Counted from the first letter of the stretch, positions 44,801 through 56,717 are shown. The stretch: DNA of 64,000 nt from Gigaspora margarita (GCA_009809945.1 WTPW01000583.1:153019-217018); one strand, 5' to 3'. Translations and numbers: made by a program. Notes: generated by a model from the sequence alone, not told the origin.

Positions 44801-46790
44801 ATAGAATCCAGACTTCTTTATTGCTTTCCTTGTAATGTTCAATTGTATTAAGTAGAATTTGAATAGGTGTATGGGTTGAGGAGTTTTTAGTAGCTGCAAA
44901 GTTAAGATTGCTTATAAGTTTGTTTTAGGAGATAATACAATCTAGTCGTTTTGTAATGATTTTAGTAAGACATTTTTTGAGAGGTTCAATAAGTGAAATA
45001 GGGCAAGCTTGATCAAGTGTAAAGTCCCAGTTTGATTTTTTTGAATAAGGTATATGTAAGATAATTTCCAGGTTGAGGGGATTTGTTGAAGTTGTAAGCA
45101 TTTAGAAAGGAGTAGTCAAAGAGTATTTAGGCTTTGAGTTGAAAGAGATTTGAGATGTTCATAGTCAAGGCCTGAGGGACCAGATGCTTTTGATTAGATA
45201 ATAAAGAAATAGTTTCAGACTACTCTTTATTAGAAATATTGGATAGAAGATTTTCATAACAAGGTTCATATTCTGGATGTGGTTTGTAAAGATTATAAAA
45301 TTCAGAATTTGGAGAAATTATAGAAAGAGGCTGTTCTTGGTAATAGTTTGGAAAATGATATTGAATTTGGGTTTTAATTTCTTCAGGATTTGTTAAAAGA
45401 TTGTTATTTGTAAGAAGTCTGTCAAGATATATACTTGAACTGAATCTCTCAAGCGTTTTTTTGAAGAAGAGTTTTGGATTTTGAATAAAATTTAAGTCAT
45501 GTTCTTGGAGTTTGACTTTAATTTCTTCTTGTATCTCAAGTTCAATTTGTTTTTTTAGGTGTTTTTCTTCGAGATTGAAAATAGAAGAATATTGAGTGTG
45601 TGTAAGATTTGTATTTAAAGTTAGAGATGAGATAAGGGTATTATGTGTATATTTGTTATAATAGTTAAGAAGTGAGTTGAAAAATTTTTTAGATTTTAGT
45701 AATTTCTTAATAGAAATTAGATGCTTGAGTTGATAGTATATAGAAGAGAGTTTTATTTTTGGTTTATTAGAGAGATTTTTAGAGATTTTTTTAAAGGGTA
45801 TAAATTTTAATGCTGCTTTATTGATTATTTTTTCAATTTGTTGCCAGGTTGAGTTTAAATCATTGATATTTTGAATTTTGCTTATATTAGGGGTAATTTT
45901 TTTAAGTCTAGAATCAGTAAAATCTTAGTAGTTATGAATGTGAGTTTGTGAAGCATGTTTCATAAGAAAACTTTTCTGGAAGGCTGTTTGTATTGATTTT
46001 GTGAAATAGAAAGAATGACTTCAAGTGAAACTATGTTGTGATCAGAGTTTGTAAAAATTGTATCAAGAATATCAGTATAGTCTATAAGAGAAATAGATTG
46101 ATTTGTCCATATTTGGTCAATTCTGCTATATAAATTTTTGTGAGAACAAGTGAATTTGGTTGAGTTGGGATAAAAAAGTCTGTATATATCTTGAAAGTGT
46201 GGTTTTTGAGTTTTAATAAGTTGAGATTCAGGAAGAGAGGTTTTTTTGAAAGGGTGTCAGCAAGTTTAGGGTTTGGTATTGAAATAAAATCACCCATAAG
46301 TATGATTTTGTATTTTGAAGTTTGAATTAAAGAGTTGATTTGCTTAAGAACATCTTTTCTTTGTTGTGTTTTTTCTTTAGTAGGATAGTAAATTTGAATA
46401 ACTTGAAGAGAAATTGATGGGAAAAAGAATTCTATACTTAGAATAAAACCTTGTATTCAAATATTTTGCCAATAAATTTTGATATTTGGTTGTGAATAAA
46501 TAAGCCTACTATAGCTTGTTTATTGTTAACAGAAGGGCTCCAAAAGTTTTGGTAGTTAATTAAGTTCTTAGAGAGTTGTGAGAATTTAGATTCTTTTAAT
46601 GATAAGTGAGTTTAAGAAAGACCAAATATATCTATTTGGTTTTCTATAATGTGATCATAGATAAGATTTTGTTTAATATATGATAACAAACCATTAATAT
46701 TAAAAGAATTAATTTGTATTTTTTGAGAGTAGTCTGTAAGTAGTAAACTAGAGTTAGAAGATGGTGTATTTGATTTGATTAATGATTTAT
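41880..46790 (-). pseudogene. LINE B ORF2: endonuclease, reverse transcriptase, RNase H, zinc knuckle
   Basis: Reading on the minus strand: endonuclease start INSFNINGL and IDIFGLS-stop-THL near 46610-46700, where the stop (TAA) replaces the expected catalytic Glu codon; then ILMGDF near 46285-46305, followed by Ile where Asn is usual. RT motif A is DMSKAFD (about 44775-44795), motif B IEQGET (about 44610-44625), motif C AFMDDTVW (about 44435-44455). RNase H follows: FYSDAS (about 42920-42935), HAETESIFYLLL (about 42775-42810), HLDNAS (about 42725-42740) and HKVKAHSNN then NANQLA (about 42548-42600). The WGG-type codon after YLLNH is TGA. A C-terminal C-x2-C-xn-H-x4-C knuckle (CASC, HLFNC) lies near 42185-42230. 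Multiple frameshifts show that it cannot make a full protein. Members of this class copy their RNA at a nicked site. Confidence 0.85.
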
Positions 46791-46792
46791 AG

Positions 46793-48979
46793 TAGTGCTC
46801 CTAGGTTCAGTTCAGGTTCAGTCTGGTCTGGGTTCAGTCCAGGATCGAACCGGACTCAGACTCTAAATTTGGACTTCGGAGCAGACTTAGACTCAAGTAT
46901 AAGTTCAGTCCGAGTCTGGTTCGAAGTTCACGAACTGGTCCAGGTTCAAATATAGTTATATGTATTTTTTGGTGCTAAACAAGTTTACTTAGTGCATGTT
47001 TTTAGAATTAATTAGTAAAATTTTATGAATTATAAGATTTTATAAAATTTTATTAATAAAATTTTATAAAATCTTATAATTCACAAAATTTTATTAATTA
47101 ATTCTAACTTTATGCACTAAGTAAACTTATTCAGCACCTAAAAATGCATCAAATGAGCAGAATTAATTTTATTTTACTTGAAATTTAGAGGATATATGCA
47201 TAATTTTTGATTTTTGATCAAAAAAGTCAAATTTAAGCATCTATTCTCCAAATTTCAAGTAAAATAAAAAACAATTAGCTGATTTAATGTATTTTTAGGT
47301 GCTGATTAAGTTTACTTAGTGCATTAAGTTAGAATTAATTAGTAAAATCTTGTGAATCACAAGATTTTATAGAATTTTATTAATAGAATTCTATGAAATC
47401 TTATGATTCACAAAATTTTATTAATTAATTCTAACTTTATGCACTAAGTAAAATTGTTCAGCATCTACAAATACATTAAATCAGCTGAATTTTTTTATTT
47501 TACTTGAAATTTGGAGAATTGATGCTTAAATTTGATTTTTTGATCAAAAATCCAAAATTTTGCATCTATTTTTTTAAATTTCAAGTAAAATAAAAATAAT
47601 TATNNCGATTTGATGTNTTTTTAGGTGCTGAACAAGTTTACTTAGTGCATTAAGTTAGAATTAATTAATAAGAATTTGTGAGTTATAAGGTTTTATAAAA
47701 GTTTATTAATAAAAGGATTAATCATTTTGTAACCGTAGGTTACTGTAACCCATAACTAAGATCAGGTGTAACATGACTATCAAAACAACTTTTTTATAAG
47801 AATAAACCCGTGCAATTAAGGTTAGGGTTAGTGTGAAGCTAGGGGTTAGAGTAAGGCTATAATATCTTAAAATTTAGCAAGGAATTTTTTTTGTTAGTAC
47901 CTGAAAGGTAGTTTCCTATGTGAAATTTTAAGTTAGAAGCAATTTTTGACAAAACAAACATTTGTTTTGACTTTTTCCAAATGTGTAACATTACACCTGA
48001 TCTTAGAATTCGATTGGTTGATTGGGATGTGGTTACAGTAACCACGGTTACAAATTTATTAACTCTTAATAAAATTCTATAAAAACTTATAACTCACAAA
48101 TTCTTATTAATTAATTCTAACTTAATGCACTAAGTAAACTTATCCAGCACCTAAAAATACATCAAATTAGCATAATTATTTTTATTTCTTGAAATTTAAA
48201 AAATAGATGCAAAATTTTGAATTTTTGATCAAAAAATTAAATTTAAGCATCAATTCTCCAAATTTCAAGTAAAATAAAAAAAATTCAGCTGATTTAATGT
48301 ATTTTTAGGTGCTGAACAATTTTACTTAGTGTATAAAGTTAGAATTAATTGATAAAATTTTGTGAATCATAAGATTTCATAGAATTCTATTAATAAAATT
48401 CTATAAAATCTTGTGAATCACAAGATTTCACTAATTAATTCTAACTTAATGCACTAAGTAAACTTATTCAGCACCTAATAATACATTAAATCAGCCAATT
48501 GTTTTTTATTTTACTTGAAATTTGGAGAATAGATGCTTAAAGTTGACTTTTTTGATCAATAATCAAAAATTATGCATCTATCCTCTAAATTTCAAGTAAA
48601 ATAAAATTAATTCTGCCAATTTGATGCATTTTTAGGTGCTAAATAAGTTTACTTAGTGCATAAAGTTAGAATTAATTAATAAAATTTTGTGAATTATAAG
48701 ATTTTATAAAATTTTATAATAAAATTTTATAAAATCTTATATTTCATAAAATTTTACTAATTAATTCTAAAAACATGCACTAAGTAAACTTGTTCAGTGC
48801 ACCAAAAATACATATAACTATATTTGAACCCAGACCAGTTCGTGAACTTCGAACTGGACCCGGACCAAACTCAGACTTGACTAAAAAGTCTGAATATAAA
48901 AGTCTGAGTCCGGTCTGAAAATCGAACCAGACTCAGACTTGACTAAAGTCCAGTTCGAGTCCAGTTTGTAAGAGCACTA
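46793..48979. mobile_element. Palindrome-array element B, hAT-type 8-bp duplication, 2,187 bp
   Basis: Ends TAGTGCTCCTAGGTTCAG and, inverted, TAGTGCTCTTACAAACTGG. ATTTATAG is exactly duplicated (46785-46792 and 48980-48987). Subterminal regions (46801-46945; 48830-48970) are rich in GGTTCAG, GACTCAGACT and CGAACTGG in inverted order. The interior alternates two palindromes: GGTGCTAAACAAGTTTACTT with TAAAATTTTATTAATAAAAT and back, and TTACTTGAAATTTGGAGAAT with its inverse. About six long hairpins result. No ORF of note. A 351-bp element (47715-48065) is inserted in one hairpin. Two N runs (near 47604 and 47617) mark assembly ambiguity. Confidence 0.9.
47715..48065. mobile_element. TIR element, 351 bp, 9-bp duplication, TTAGGG core
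   Basis: Ends GGATTAATCATTTTGTAACC and, inverted, GAGTTAATAAATTTGTAACC, extending through GGTTACTGTAACCCA and CTAAGATCAGGTGTAA. TTAATAAAA is duplicated exactly at 47706-47714 and 48066-48074. It splits one palindrome of the surrounding element. The core includes AAGGTTAGGGTTAG and TTTTTTTTGTTAGTACCTG. A 9-bp duplication suggests Mutator-like mobilization. Confidence 0.88.
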
Positions 48980-48987
48980 ATTTATAG

Positions 48988-50190
48988 TATATTGGATATT
49001 GCTTGGGAGAAGGTGGCATGTGGTTAGAAAGGATAGTATCCTGAATATTAAGATATATATGTGTTTCTAGAGTTGTTATATTGACAGAGATTTTATATGG
49101 TTGGGAAAAAGAATTTTGGTGTAAATGTTGGATAAAAGATTTAAGTGTTTGAGAGGGTAGAAGTAGTAGAAGATTATGCTTTTTTAGAAATTTGTTATCT
49201 ACCATTAGAATCAGCTCACTGAGACGATTCCAACAAGCTAAAGATCATCCCTGTACGATCACTGGATGACAAGATCGGAAGTCAGTAAAGCAGAAAATAA
49301 CTTGAAAATTTTAATAAAAAAAATAGCTTGCATTGTAAAATTACTGCAATAATTCTGTTGCAGAACTTACTTCCAGAAATATTTTTTTATATCCGGATTA
49401 ATCCGGTTTTATCATATAGCATAATTTCTCAATAGGGTAGAAAGAGTTGGGAATTTGAAAGTTGATATTAGGTGATAGAATAGCTGTTTGAATATTGGTT
49501 ATCAGAGTTGTATTGGTATTAAAAAGTGTGAGTTGGGTGTTAAGAAAAAAAGATTATCAGTAAAGATTGGTATTTGAAAATTATTATTAAGTGATTTAAG
49601 CTCTATATTGTAGAAGGTTGATAGCTCTTCAAAGAGTGGAAATATGAAGTGACCTGGTGCTAAGTTTTCATATGGAAGGTAAATATGTGCTTCTGTAAAA
49701 AATAGGTCAATTTGAGAATGTGGTTTGATGGAGATTTTAATATATTGGGTTGAAAAGAACATAGGATAATATTCTAGAATATATTCCAAAAAAGAGCCTA
49801 CAGTTTGTGAAGAAGGTAGAGTTTGTAGTTTGTAATAATAAAGAATTTATTGTAACATGCTGTTGGGTCATATATTTCAAGAGAGCTTAAATTAGGGTTG
49901 TTATAGCCATCATTTAAGAAGTTTGTAGGTATTTCAATTTTTTCATTATCAAAATCTTTTATGAGTAGAGATTCATCATAATTTCTGATATTAGATAGTT
50001 GTTAGGGTTGGTATTAGTTGATAGTAAAAAGGTATTAAAAGAAAGTTGTACTTCAGAAGGAGATGAAGATATGATATCTGAAGTATTGCAGTTGTCTTCT
50101 ATAGAAACACTTGCCATTTTAAGCTCAGTTCTCACAGCTGCAAAGGATTCCATAGCCTGCCCTGTACATTGGGTCTGGCCGTCATAAACT
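48988..50190 (-). pseudogene. LINE B ORF1 remnant
   Basis: Frames MESFAAVRTELKMASVSIED (from 50153), MEYILEYYPMFFSTQYIKIS (49789-49502) and MVDNKFLKKHNLLLLLPSQT (from 49205) are in the right place and strand for an ORF1, but no RNA-recognition motif or CCHC knuckle was recognized. A roughly 220-bp insertion-like segment (49208-49430) interrupts it. The assignment rests on position. Confidence 0.5.
49208..49430. repeat. Insertion-like segment with conserved dispersed block
   Basis: GAATCAGCTCACTGAGACG then AAGCTAAAGATCATCCCTGT and CGATCACTGGATGACAAGAT are shared with the inverted block at 37325-37405. The remainder has TTGCAGAACTTAC and CCGGATTAATCCGG. It may be a SINE or another short element; ends were not defined. 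Confidence 0.4.
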
Positions 50191-50251
50191 TGGTCCTCTG
50201 CGTATCAATCTAAATTTAATTTATCTAAAACACCTTATTAATAATTTAATA

Positions 50252-50320
50252 ATATATTTATATATATATATATATACTATATATATATATATACTATATA
50301 TATATATATATATATATTTC
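50252..50320. repeat. (TA)n microsatellite
   Basis: Runs of TATATATA broken twice by TACTATA. Confidence 0.9.
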
Positions 50321-50329
50321 TTTTTGAAC

Positions 50330-51300
50330 AGCCTTTTTAGTTTTGGTATTCAGATTTGCTTGGTATTTTTACTTTAAAGCCTGTATTTATTTAGTATAAT
50401 TTGTATTATATATAGTAAAGTATTATAAAGAACTAGTGTTTCTTTTGCTAGAAAAATAAATGCCATTTGTTTTCAAAGCCAACAATAAATATATGTTGAT
50501 TGGCTAATATGTGCACATATAACTGGAATCCAATACAAAATTATATCTATTGCTGTTCTATAGAGTCTCTGTCTTGAGTCTCATAACTTGATATTGATTT
50601 TTGCATGCTTTCCTTTCTGAGCACTGTGCTTGTGATTGGCCCAGGCCCCTAAAGTGTCTCTCTGCTTAGTTATCTTTTCAACCTATTGACCATGCATATG
50701 TCTGTAAGCTTGTCAACTCAAGTCACATATTGCCTAGATAGTATTGTTGCAATATAAATTAGCTAATCCAATTTAGTAAACCACATTTTACAAATTGAGA
50801 CCCATTAAAAAATTAGGCAGAAAATTAAAGTATTGTAAAATATTTTTAGTAAAATATTTTTAGTTTTTATAATTATCAATTTATTAGAATGGCAAAAAAT
50901 CCAAATAGAAAATAGAGAAAAAGGGAAAAATAACAAAAACAGATATAATATACTATAATGAACTGCACAATTTTTACACAAAAATAATATATTTTGTACA
51001 ATTGTAACTTTTTTACTATCTTGCAAGAGCAAGAGCCAGAGAAAGAACAGCATTAGCAAATATCAATATCAAGAGCAACAAGAGGATAGACTATTTACAA
51101 TGCTTTCAAATTTGTGATACAGCAAATTTCTTTCTTTAGAGGTCTGTTAAAGCGGAGGGAAATTTAGTTAGGGTTTGGGTTACCTTTTTGATGCAATTGG
51201 AAGGGTTTTATATATAGATATCAAGAATCTAATTTATGCAGTATGTAGCTTTAACCGACCCCTTTCTTTAGGGATTTTTCACTATAACTAGTTGGTAGTA
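50330..51300. other. Non-coding stretch
   Basis: No gene or element ends recognized. The frame at 50805-51059 on the minus strand is Phe/Leu-rich without features beyond hydrophobicity. Confidence 0.5.
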
Positions 51301-51469
51301 CAGTAATACCTGGCTATAATCACACCAGTTATAATCACAATTTATAAAATTTATATTTTTATTAGATCCCAACTTATTAAAAATATATTAATATAACCTT
51401 TTTATAAGCACAACATTATAATAATCACTTTTATTTTGGCCAAAGTGTGTGATTATAGCCAGGTGTCTG
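51301..51469. mobile_element. Pogo/Tigger-like MITE, 169 bp
   Basis: Ends CAGTAATACCTGGCTATAAT and, inverted, CAGACACCTGGCTATAATC, flanked by TA on each side (51299-51300, 51470-51471). CAGT plus ACCT plus GCTATAA ends match the known pogo/Tigger style. No transposase. Confidence 0.85.
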
Positions 51470-51479
51470 TATTAGCTAA

Positions 51480-53339
51480 TCCAAGCAGTATGTGAATGTT
51501 TAATAAAACCACATTTCACAAACTTGAAATTGCCACTTGCCACACAAGAGCATTAAAAAAATAATTAATATCTATTCCCTTTTCGGCTTTTTTTTTTTTT
51601 TTTTTATAATAAATTTATAAATATACATGAATAATAAAATGAACCCTGGGTATTAAGTAAAAGTGAATCTTGAATAATTATTCAATCATCCTGTAAAAAA
51701 TTTTGTTGTATTTTTTGTTATTTATACATTTTATGATAATTTCTTGATCTGTTTTAAGGTTATAAATAAACATTTGTGGGAAAAAAACATGGAATATAAA
51801 ACACGGTCCGACTTTTTTTTTATAGGTTTTATTAGGAAAATATGGTCCACACAGATGTAAAAAGTACCTTTTATATGAATTCTACAAAATATGACAAATT
51901 TGAAGTAACTACCTTTATTGTAATCACAGAACTCACGGAGTCAGAAAAAGAAACCTCCATAAAAATTGATCAATCCTACTAAATCGGAAGCGGTGATAAA
52001 AATTTTTATTAAATTCGAACAAGTAGGTATTGAATAGCTTGTGTCTAAAGTTCCTCATGTTACTTTTCTGAGAAAATATAGTATATTTAAACAACAGCAG
52101 GATGTAGTCGAAATTTTCCGGAAATGGCCAGCATTATGCAAAATTATGAAGAATTATGCAGAGCATGATGATCATTTCGGGGAAGACAAAAAAAAAAAAA
52201 GAGAGAAATACGAAAAATATGAAAAATGACAGCCTAAACTTATCTTGGTGCACTGGCAAAAAATGTCGGGGACATAATTTTACATATAAAAACAGCCTTA
52301 TTTTTAACAAAACACCCCAACCCTAATATTAATTAGATAAATAACTCAGGCCCATATCCGGAAAATTTGGACTGCACCCTGTTGTCGTTTATTTAACATT
52401 TTAAACAAAGAATTCTCAATTGCTACCTGAAAGAATTTGATAGCCAATTCGTAGGATAGATCGGATATTATTTTTCATAAGATTTTGTTATATTATATTA
52501 ACATCTATACAGTATTTGCAAGTTTTTGCCAAGTATCATGTGGGTGCTGCAAAGGGAAACCAGGATTTGTTAATTTTCCGAAATGTTATTTTCTGATTAT
52601 ACCGATAAGAAAAAGCGCAGTTTCCGAAAACTAAGAATTCCTGGTTTTCCTTTTTACGATTCCCATATTATGTACATAGAAAATTTTTTTTTGAATTATA
52701 CACGTGGTACGTGCATACGTACTATGTACGATCGACCTCGGCCCATAATTTTTCAGTCGGCTCCTATAAAACTCCGTCGCTTTATTACTACCATATATAT
52801 CGTATTCTACTGTAAATAAGCACCACCCCCTCTACCCACTTTTTTAAATATCAAATTGATGGGAATAGCTTACTAAAGATCTCATTGTGATTTCCGCTAA
52901 TCTGATATTTAAGTAAAGGTGTGATAGTTATTTATGGTAAAATACGTCATTATTTATTAATTTTATTAATAAAATTTAGGGTTAAGGGTTCAAGTTAACG
53001 AGGTTTATGGTTATATTAAGCATTTTTTACTTAGAAAATCGGACATTAATTACTTTTATTAGTCAATTTAAAAAATGACACTTTAAAGAGTGGTCGCAAA
53101 ACTTTATAAAGGCTTACTAAATTTGTCTTTTATAAAAAAATTTAAATTTATAATTTAAGAATGAACATCAATAACACTTATATCACTGAAAGTCTTGAAA
53201 ATCTGAGGTCTCATTTCCTTTTGATATTAATTAAATTAAATTTTAGCTTATACTTATTCTTTATTATTTTAATCTTTATTTTATCTCTGTACTAATCTTT
53301 AATGAAATGATTTGGTTTAACCTTATTATGATTCCAGAA

Positions 53340-53387
<48 letters not shown>

Positions 53388-55940
53388 TATGGTGAAGTTG
53401 GTGTTAGGAAATCTCTACAATTCTAGATTGTCGATTATAGCTGTTTTCAAAAAGCTGTGGGAAGATACAGATCACCACACCATGAGGAACTTACGATATA
53501 TTTCTAAGATTTCCATAGTTTATAGACCCAATATAATCGGCGCTTTATATAATTTTTACTAATGGAATTTCCAAATTCTTTGATTCCCTACATGTGTATA
53601 TGAAAATCGTACTTCATGTCTTTTTGAAAGCGGCCGTAATCATATTTTCGGTCAAATTACGTATCTCTATACTTGAGAATCTATAAAATTCTCTTAAAAA
53701 TCCAAAAATTGCCTGATTTCCCGCGATTTTACATAACACCATGATCTACACCTTTTATAATAATCATTTATTTACTTGTACTAATTTAGGAAATCTTCAC
53801 AGGCTGGGAGATTATTTCTAGCATAAACCTGAAATTAAGAATTTGATTAATTTATTCTAAATATCGATTAATTAAGTGCTAGAATATTTCTCAGATTTTT
53901 CTGTGCCGAAATGAGACGAGGAAAAAAAACCGGTTAAAAATTATTCCACGTTTCCATATGATCGTATGAGGTTGATTTAAATAGCAGGCACGTGTAATAG
54001 ATAAACATAACTAGCTCTTTTTTTAAACACGTTCATAAAAGCTCTTTATGTTGATTAAGGTGGTTATAGAAAATGGCGAATACTATAAATATAAATTTAA
54101 AATATTTACCATTATCGATTTAGTCTGATCGACAAACTTTGTAATTTTTTTGAGTCCGCTGAGTCCTGTGATTGTAATATGGCAGTCTTTTAACCTTTTC
54201 ATATTTCATGGAATTCATTTAAATTATTCATATATGTTTACAAAATATGACAAACATAAGATGGTGATCTAATGTTATATTCACGGACTCACGAGACTTA
54301 AAAAGATTACGAAGATCATCCATTAAGCTAGATTAAAAAGAGCGATAATTTTAATTTATTTACGATAATTTATTGTGTATGAATCATAAAGAAATCAAAA
54401 TAAATTGTTCATGTCCATAAACATAGCGTTACACTTCGAAAATCAATTATTCGACTAGTTAATCAAGTTGACAACTGATTAATTAACCGATTGTGACGAT
54501 TAATCGATATAATCGATTATTTTGACTAAAGATTGTTCTCAAGCACCTCCCCCTATGGTTAATAAATGTATCATGTTTAAATATTTCGATCAAAAGAACC
54601 TGGACCTAACAAACATTTTTTAGAGTTACTCTGTTTGGCCGCACAACGAATTTTCTCGATTAATAATTTGTGTTTTAATCTTGTATATGTTCTGCATCAT
54701 TTCACAATTATCATTCTTAATTTTTGAAACGACTTAAATTATTTCTCAAATCGATGAAAATTAAAAAAGATAAAATTATATGTGCCAAGTGATAAAAATT
54801 ACGCGATCATTAATAATATTAATTATATCGTGAACTTTCATTTTTATAAATAAAAAAATGATAAAAAATTCAAATAAAATTTTATTTAAAGAAATTAAAA
54901 AAAACAACATAAATTTGCATAAATTAACAGTCATAAAAAAAACTTTCTAATTTTAAATAAAAAAAAAAAAACATACATAACATGATTAAAAATTTTACCA
55001 ATTTTACTTCACCATGTAGAACACGCTTACATCATCTTATACATAATAAGTACTTCTTTTGAGCTTGCCACCCTCACTTTTTCTTACAAAATGTAATGTC
55101 AGTTTTCACTTGAATTAACATCCGAATTGACGATTTCAGTAATTTCCAGTGCCAATATCTTTTAAACACTATTCATGAATGGCGCCATCAGCTACTGTTT
55201 TCAAAATAAAACAATACAGTACTACATACGAATCTTTTTAATTGTATGTTAAAATTTTGTTATTATTAAAAAAAAAAAACATGAGCATAATAAAAAAAAA
55301 AAATCTTTCACCAGATTTTGTTTTGGCCAAAGTGTTCGTTACTTGGTGCTCAGCACAAATTCTTTTATAAGAATTTATAAAATAAACTTGCGTCCCTAGG
55401 TTATTTTCAATCGGCTTAATTGTATTAAGTTTTTAATTACGCCAACATAAAGAATTTTAAATTATGAGTTATTCAATATTTAAAATTTGGGATATGTGAA
55501 TCGCTTAGATTTTTAAGTGCAGTTAAGCATTACCCGTATTGCTGTATTGTTGTGTCGCAAAATAACGTGCATAGGTGTTATTTAGAATAATGACCTGAAT
55601 TAAACTTAATTTAGGGCGAAATTCTTAATTTCACCCCTGCATGTTATTCGCGACAACATGGTAATTATATTTATTTCAATCCATTAAAAAAAAGTTGTTC
55701 TTCCTTTGAAGAATAAAAGTTTCTAATATTCTGTAAATTTTTTTACGAGCCAGAAGTTGTATCATTCCATACTAAAAAATTAATAATGAAAAAAAGAGAA
55801 AATTTGTTTTAAATTAAACATTCGAAAGCTTTATTTGATTTTTTTCTTTTATATTAATTATATGATATGTGATACGCAATATATTTGTAGTATAATAAAA
55901 TTTAATAATTCTGAGTTCTAATTTTTTTATTAAATGTCAT
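51480..55940. other. Long gene-poor stretch
   Basis: Frames at 52041-52229 (Lys-rich end) and 52583-52819 are open but unsupported by splice sites or domains. (ATT)n of about 16 units lies at 53339-53390. AATCGATATAATCGATTATT-type repeats lie at 54430-54530. The sequence seems largely unique, with somewhat more CpG than 2500-10000. Confidence 0.5.
52253..52384. mobile_element. Possible small TIR element with TTAGGG-like core
   Basis: GGTGCACTGGCAAAAAATG at the left and, inverted, GGTGCAGTCCAAATTTTCC at the right, around CCCCAACCCTAATATT. The ends match only partly. Confidence 0.35.
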
Positions 55941-55950
55941 AGTATAATAG

Positions 55951-56184
55951 AGTTATTGTCGCAGATTATAAAGATTATAATGAAATTTAGGGTCTCAATT
56001 TAAAAATATAAACACTACTAAAATCTACCTATACTCTTTTTTAAATAACCCTAACCCTAAAACCTAACTTAACTATAAAAAAAAAATCTAACAAAAAAGG
56101 CCCAAAAAAATTTTAAAAATCGGTCATAAAATAAGTCAAATTTCATTATAATCTGATTTCATTATAATCTGTCACAGTTATTCC
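55951..56184. mobile_element. TIR element with doubled subterminal motif and TTAGGG core, 234 bp
   Basis: The right end (inverted) reads GGAATAACTGTGACAG followed by AGATTATAATGAAAT twice; the left end AGTTATTGTCGCAGATTATAA then AGATTATAATGAAATTT. The core, inverted, is TTTTTTTATAGTTAAGTTAG, TTTAGGGTTAGGG and AAGAGTATAGGTAGATTTTA, paralleling 19716-19942. The exact outer ends and target site are unclear. Confidence 0.65.
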
Positions 56185-56427
56185 TAAATCGGTGAAAATT
56201 TAAGAATGACGTACCTTCGTACGTAGATCGAAATAACGAAATCAGTATTCAATGTTTTCCGTTTCTGGTTTGAGCGATGAGTCTCGGAGCTATCTAGTCT
56301 TTATTATACAATTCGATTTTCATAAATTTTTGATTTTCAAGGGTTTGATATTTTAGATAGAGTGAAACATGAACTCGGATTTAAAGTTCATGGGCTAAAA
56401 ATTTTAATATTATGGATCAATCAGTAT

Positions 56428-56551
56428 CTAGGATGGCAGGTCACAATGCCCAATTGGTTTCAATTTTTTTTTTGGACATATGTCCAATTGAAAATGGACA
56501 CATGTCCAAAAAAAATTGAAACCAATTGGACATTGTGACATGCCATCCCTG
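56428..56551. mobile_element. hAT-type hairpin MITE, 124 bp
   Basis: Nearly the whole element is one hairpin: CTAGGATGGCAGGTCACAAT at the left, CAGGGATGGCATGTCACAAT at the inverted right end, with GGACATATGTCCA around the centre. ATCAGTAT is duplicated exactly (56420-56427, 56552-56559). CAGGGATGG ends with an 8-bp duplication fit hAT. Confidence 0.88.
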
Positions 56552-56574
56552 ATCAGTATTATATAAACTGTACA

Positions 56575-56690
56575 CCAAGACCATTAAAGCCATTAAAATC
56601 ATTAAAATCATTAAAATCATTAAAATCATTAAAATCATTAAAATCATTAAAATCATTAAAATCATTAAAACCATTAAAACCAATAATACA
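56575..56690. repeat. 10-bp minisatellite upstream of the secreted-protein gene
   Basis: About eleven units of CATTAAAATC, ending about 30 bp before the start codon at 56718. On the other strand it reads as a Met-Ile-Leu repeat, which is an artefact. Confidence 0.9.
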
Positions 56691-56717
56691 TTTACAACTA
56701 ATTTATAACATTTTGCA

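Larger units (their letters stand above)
41880..50200 (-). mobile_element. LINE copy B, long but defective
   Basis: A minus-strand non-LTR element with ORF1 (about 48988-50190) upstream of an endonuclease-RT-RNase H-zinc knuckle ORF2 (about 41880-46790). A 2,187-bp element (46793-48979) separates the two and is a later insertion with an exact 8-bp duplication. Excluding insertions, the element would be about 5.9 kb. Neither 5' nor 3' boundary shows a clear target duplication. Confidence 0.85.

Noticed and set aside
52583-52819. 78-codon plus-strand frame with basic residues
   Set aside because: No family resemblance, no splice partner; chance ORF is as likely.
56441-56683. Met-Ile-Leu repeat protein on the minus strand
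   Set aside because: Translation of the 10-bp minisatellite and the hairpin MITE.
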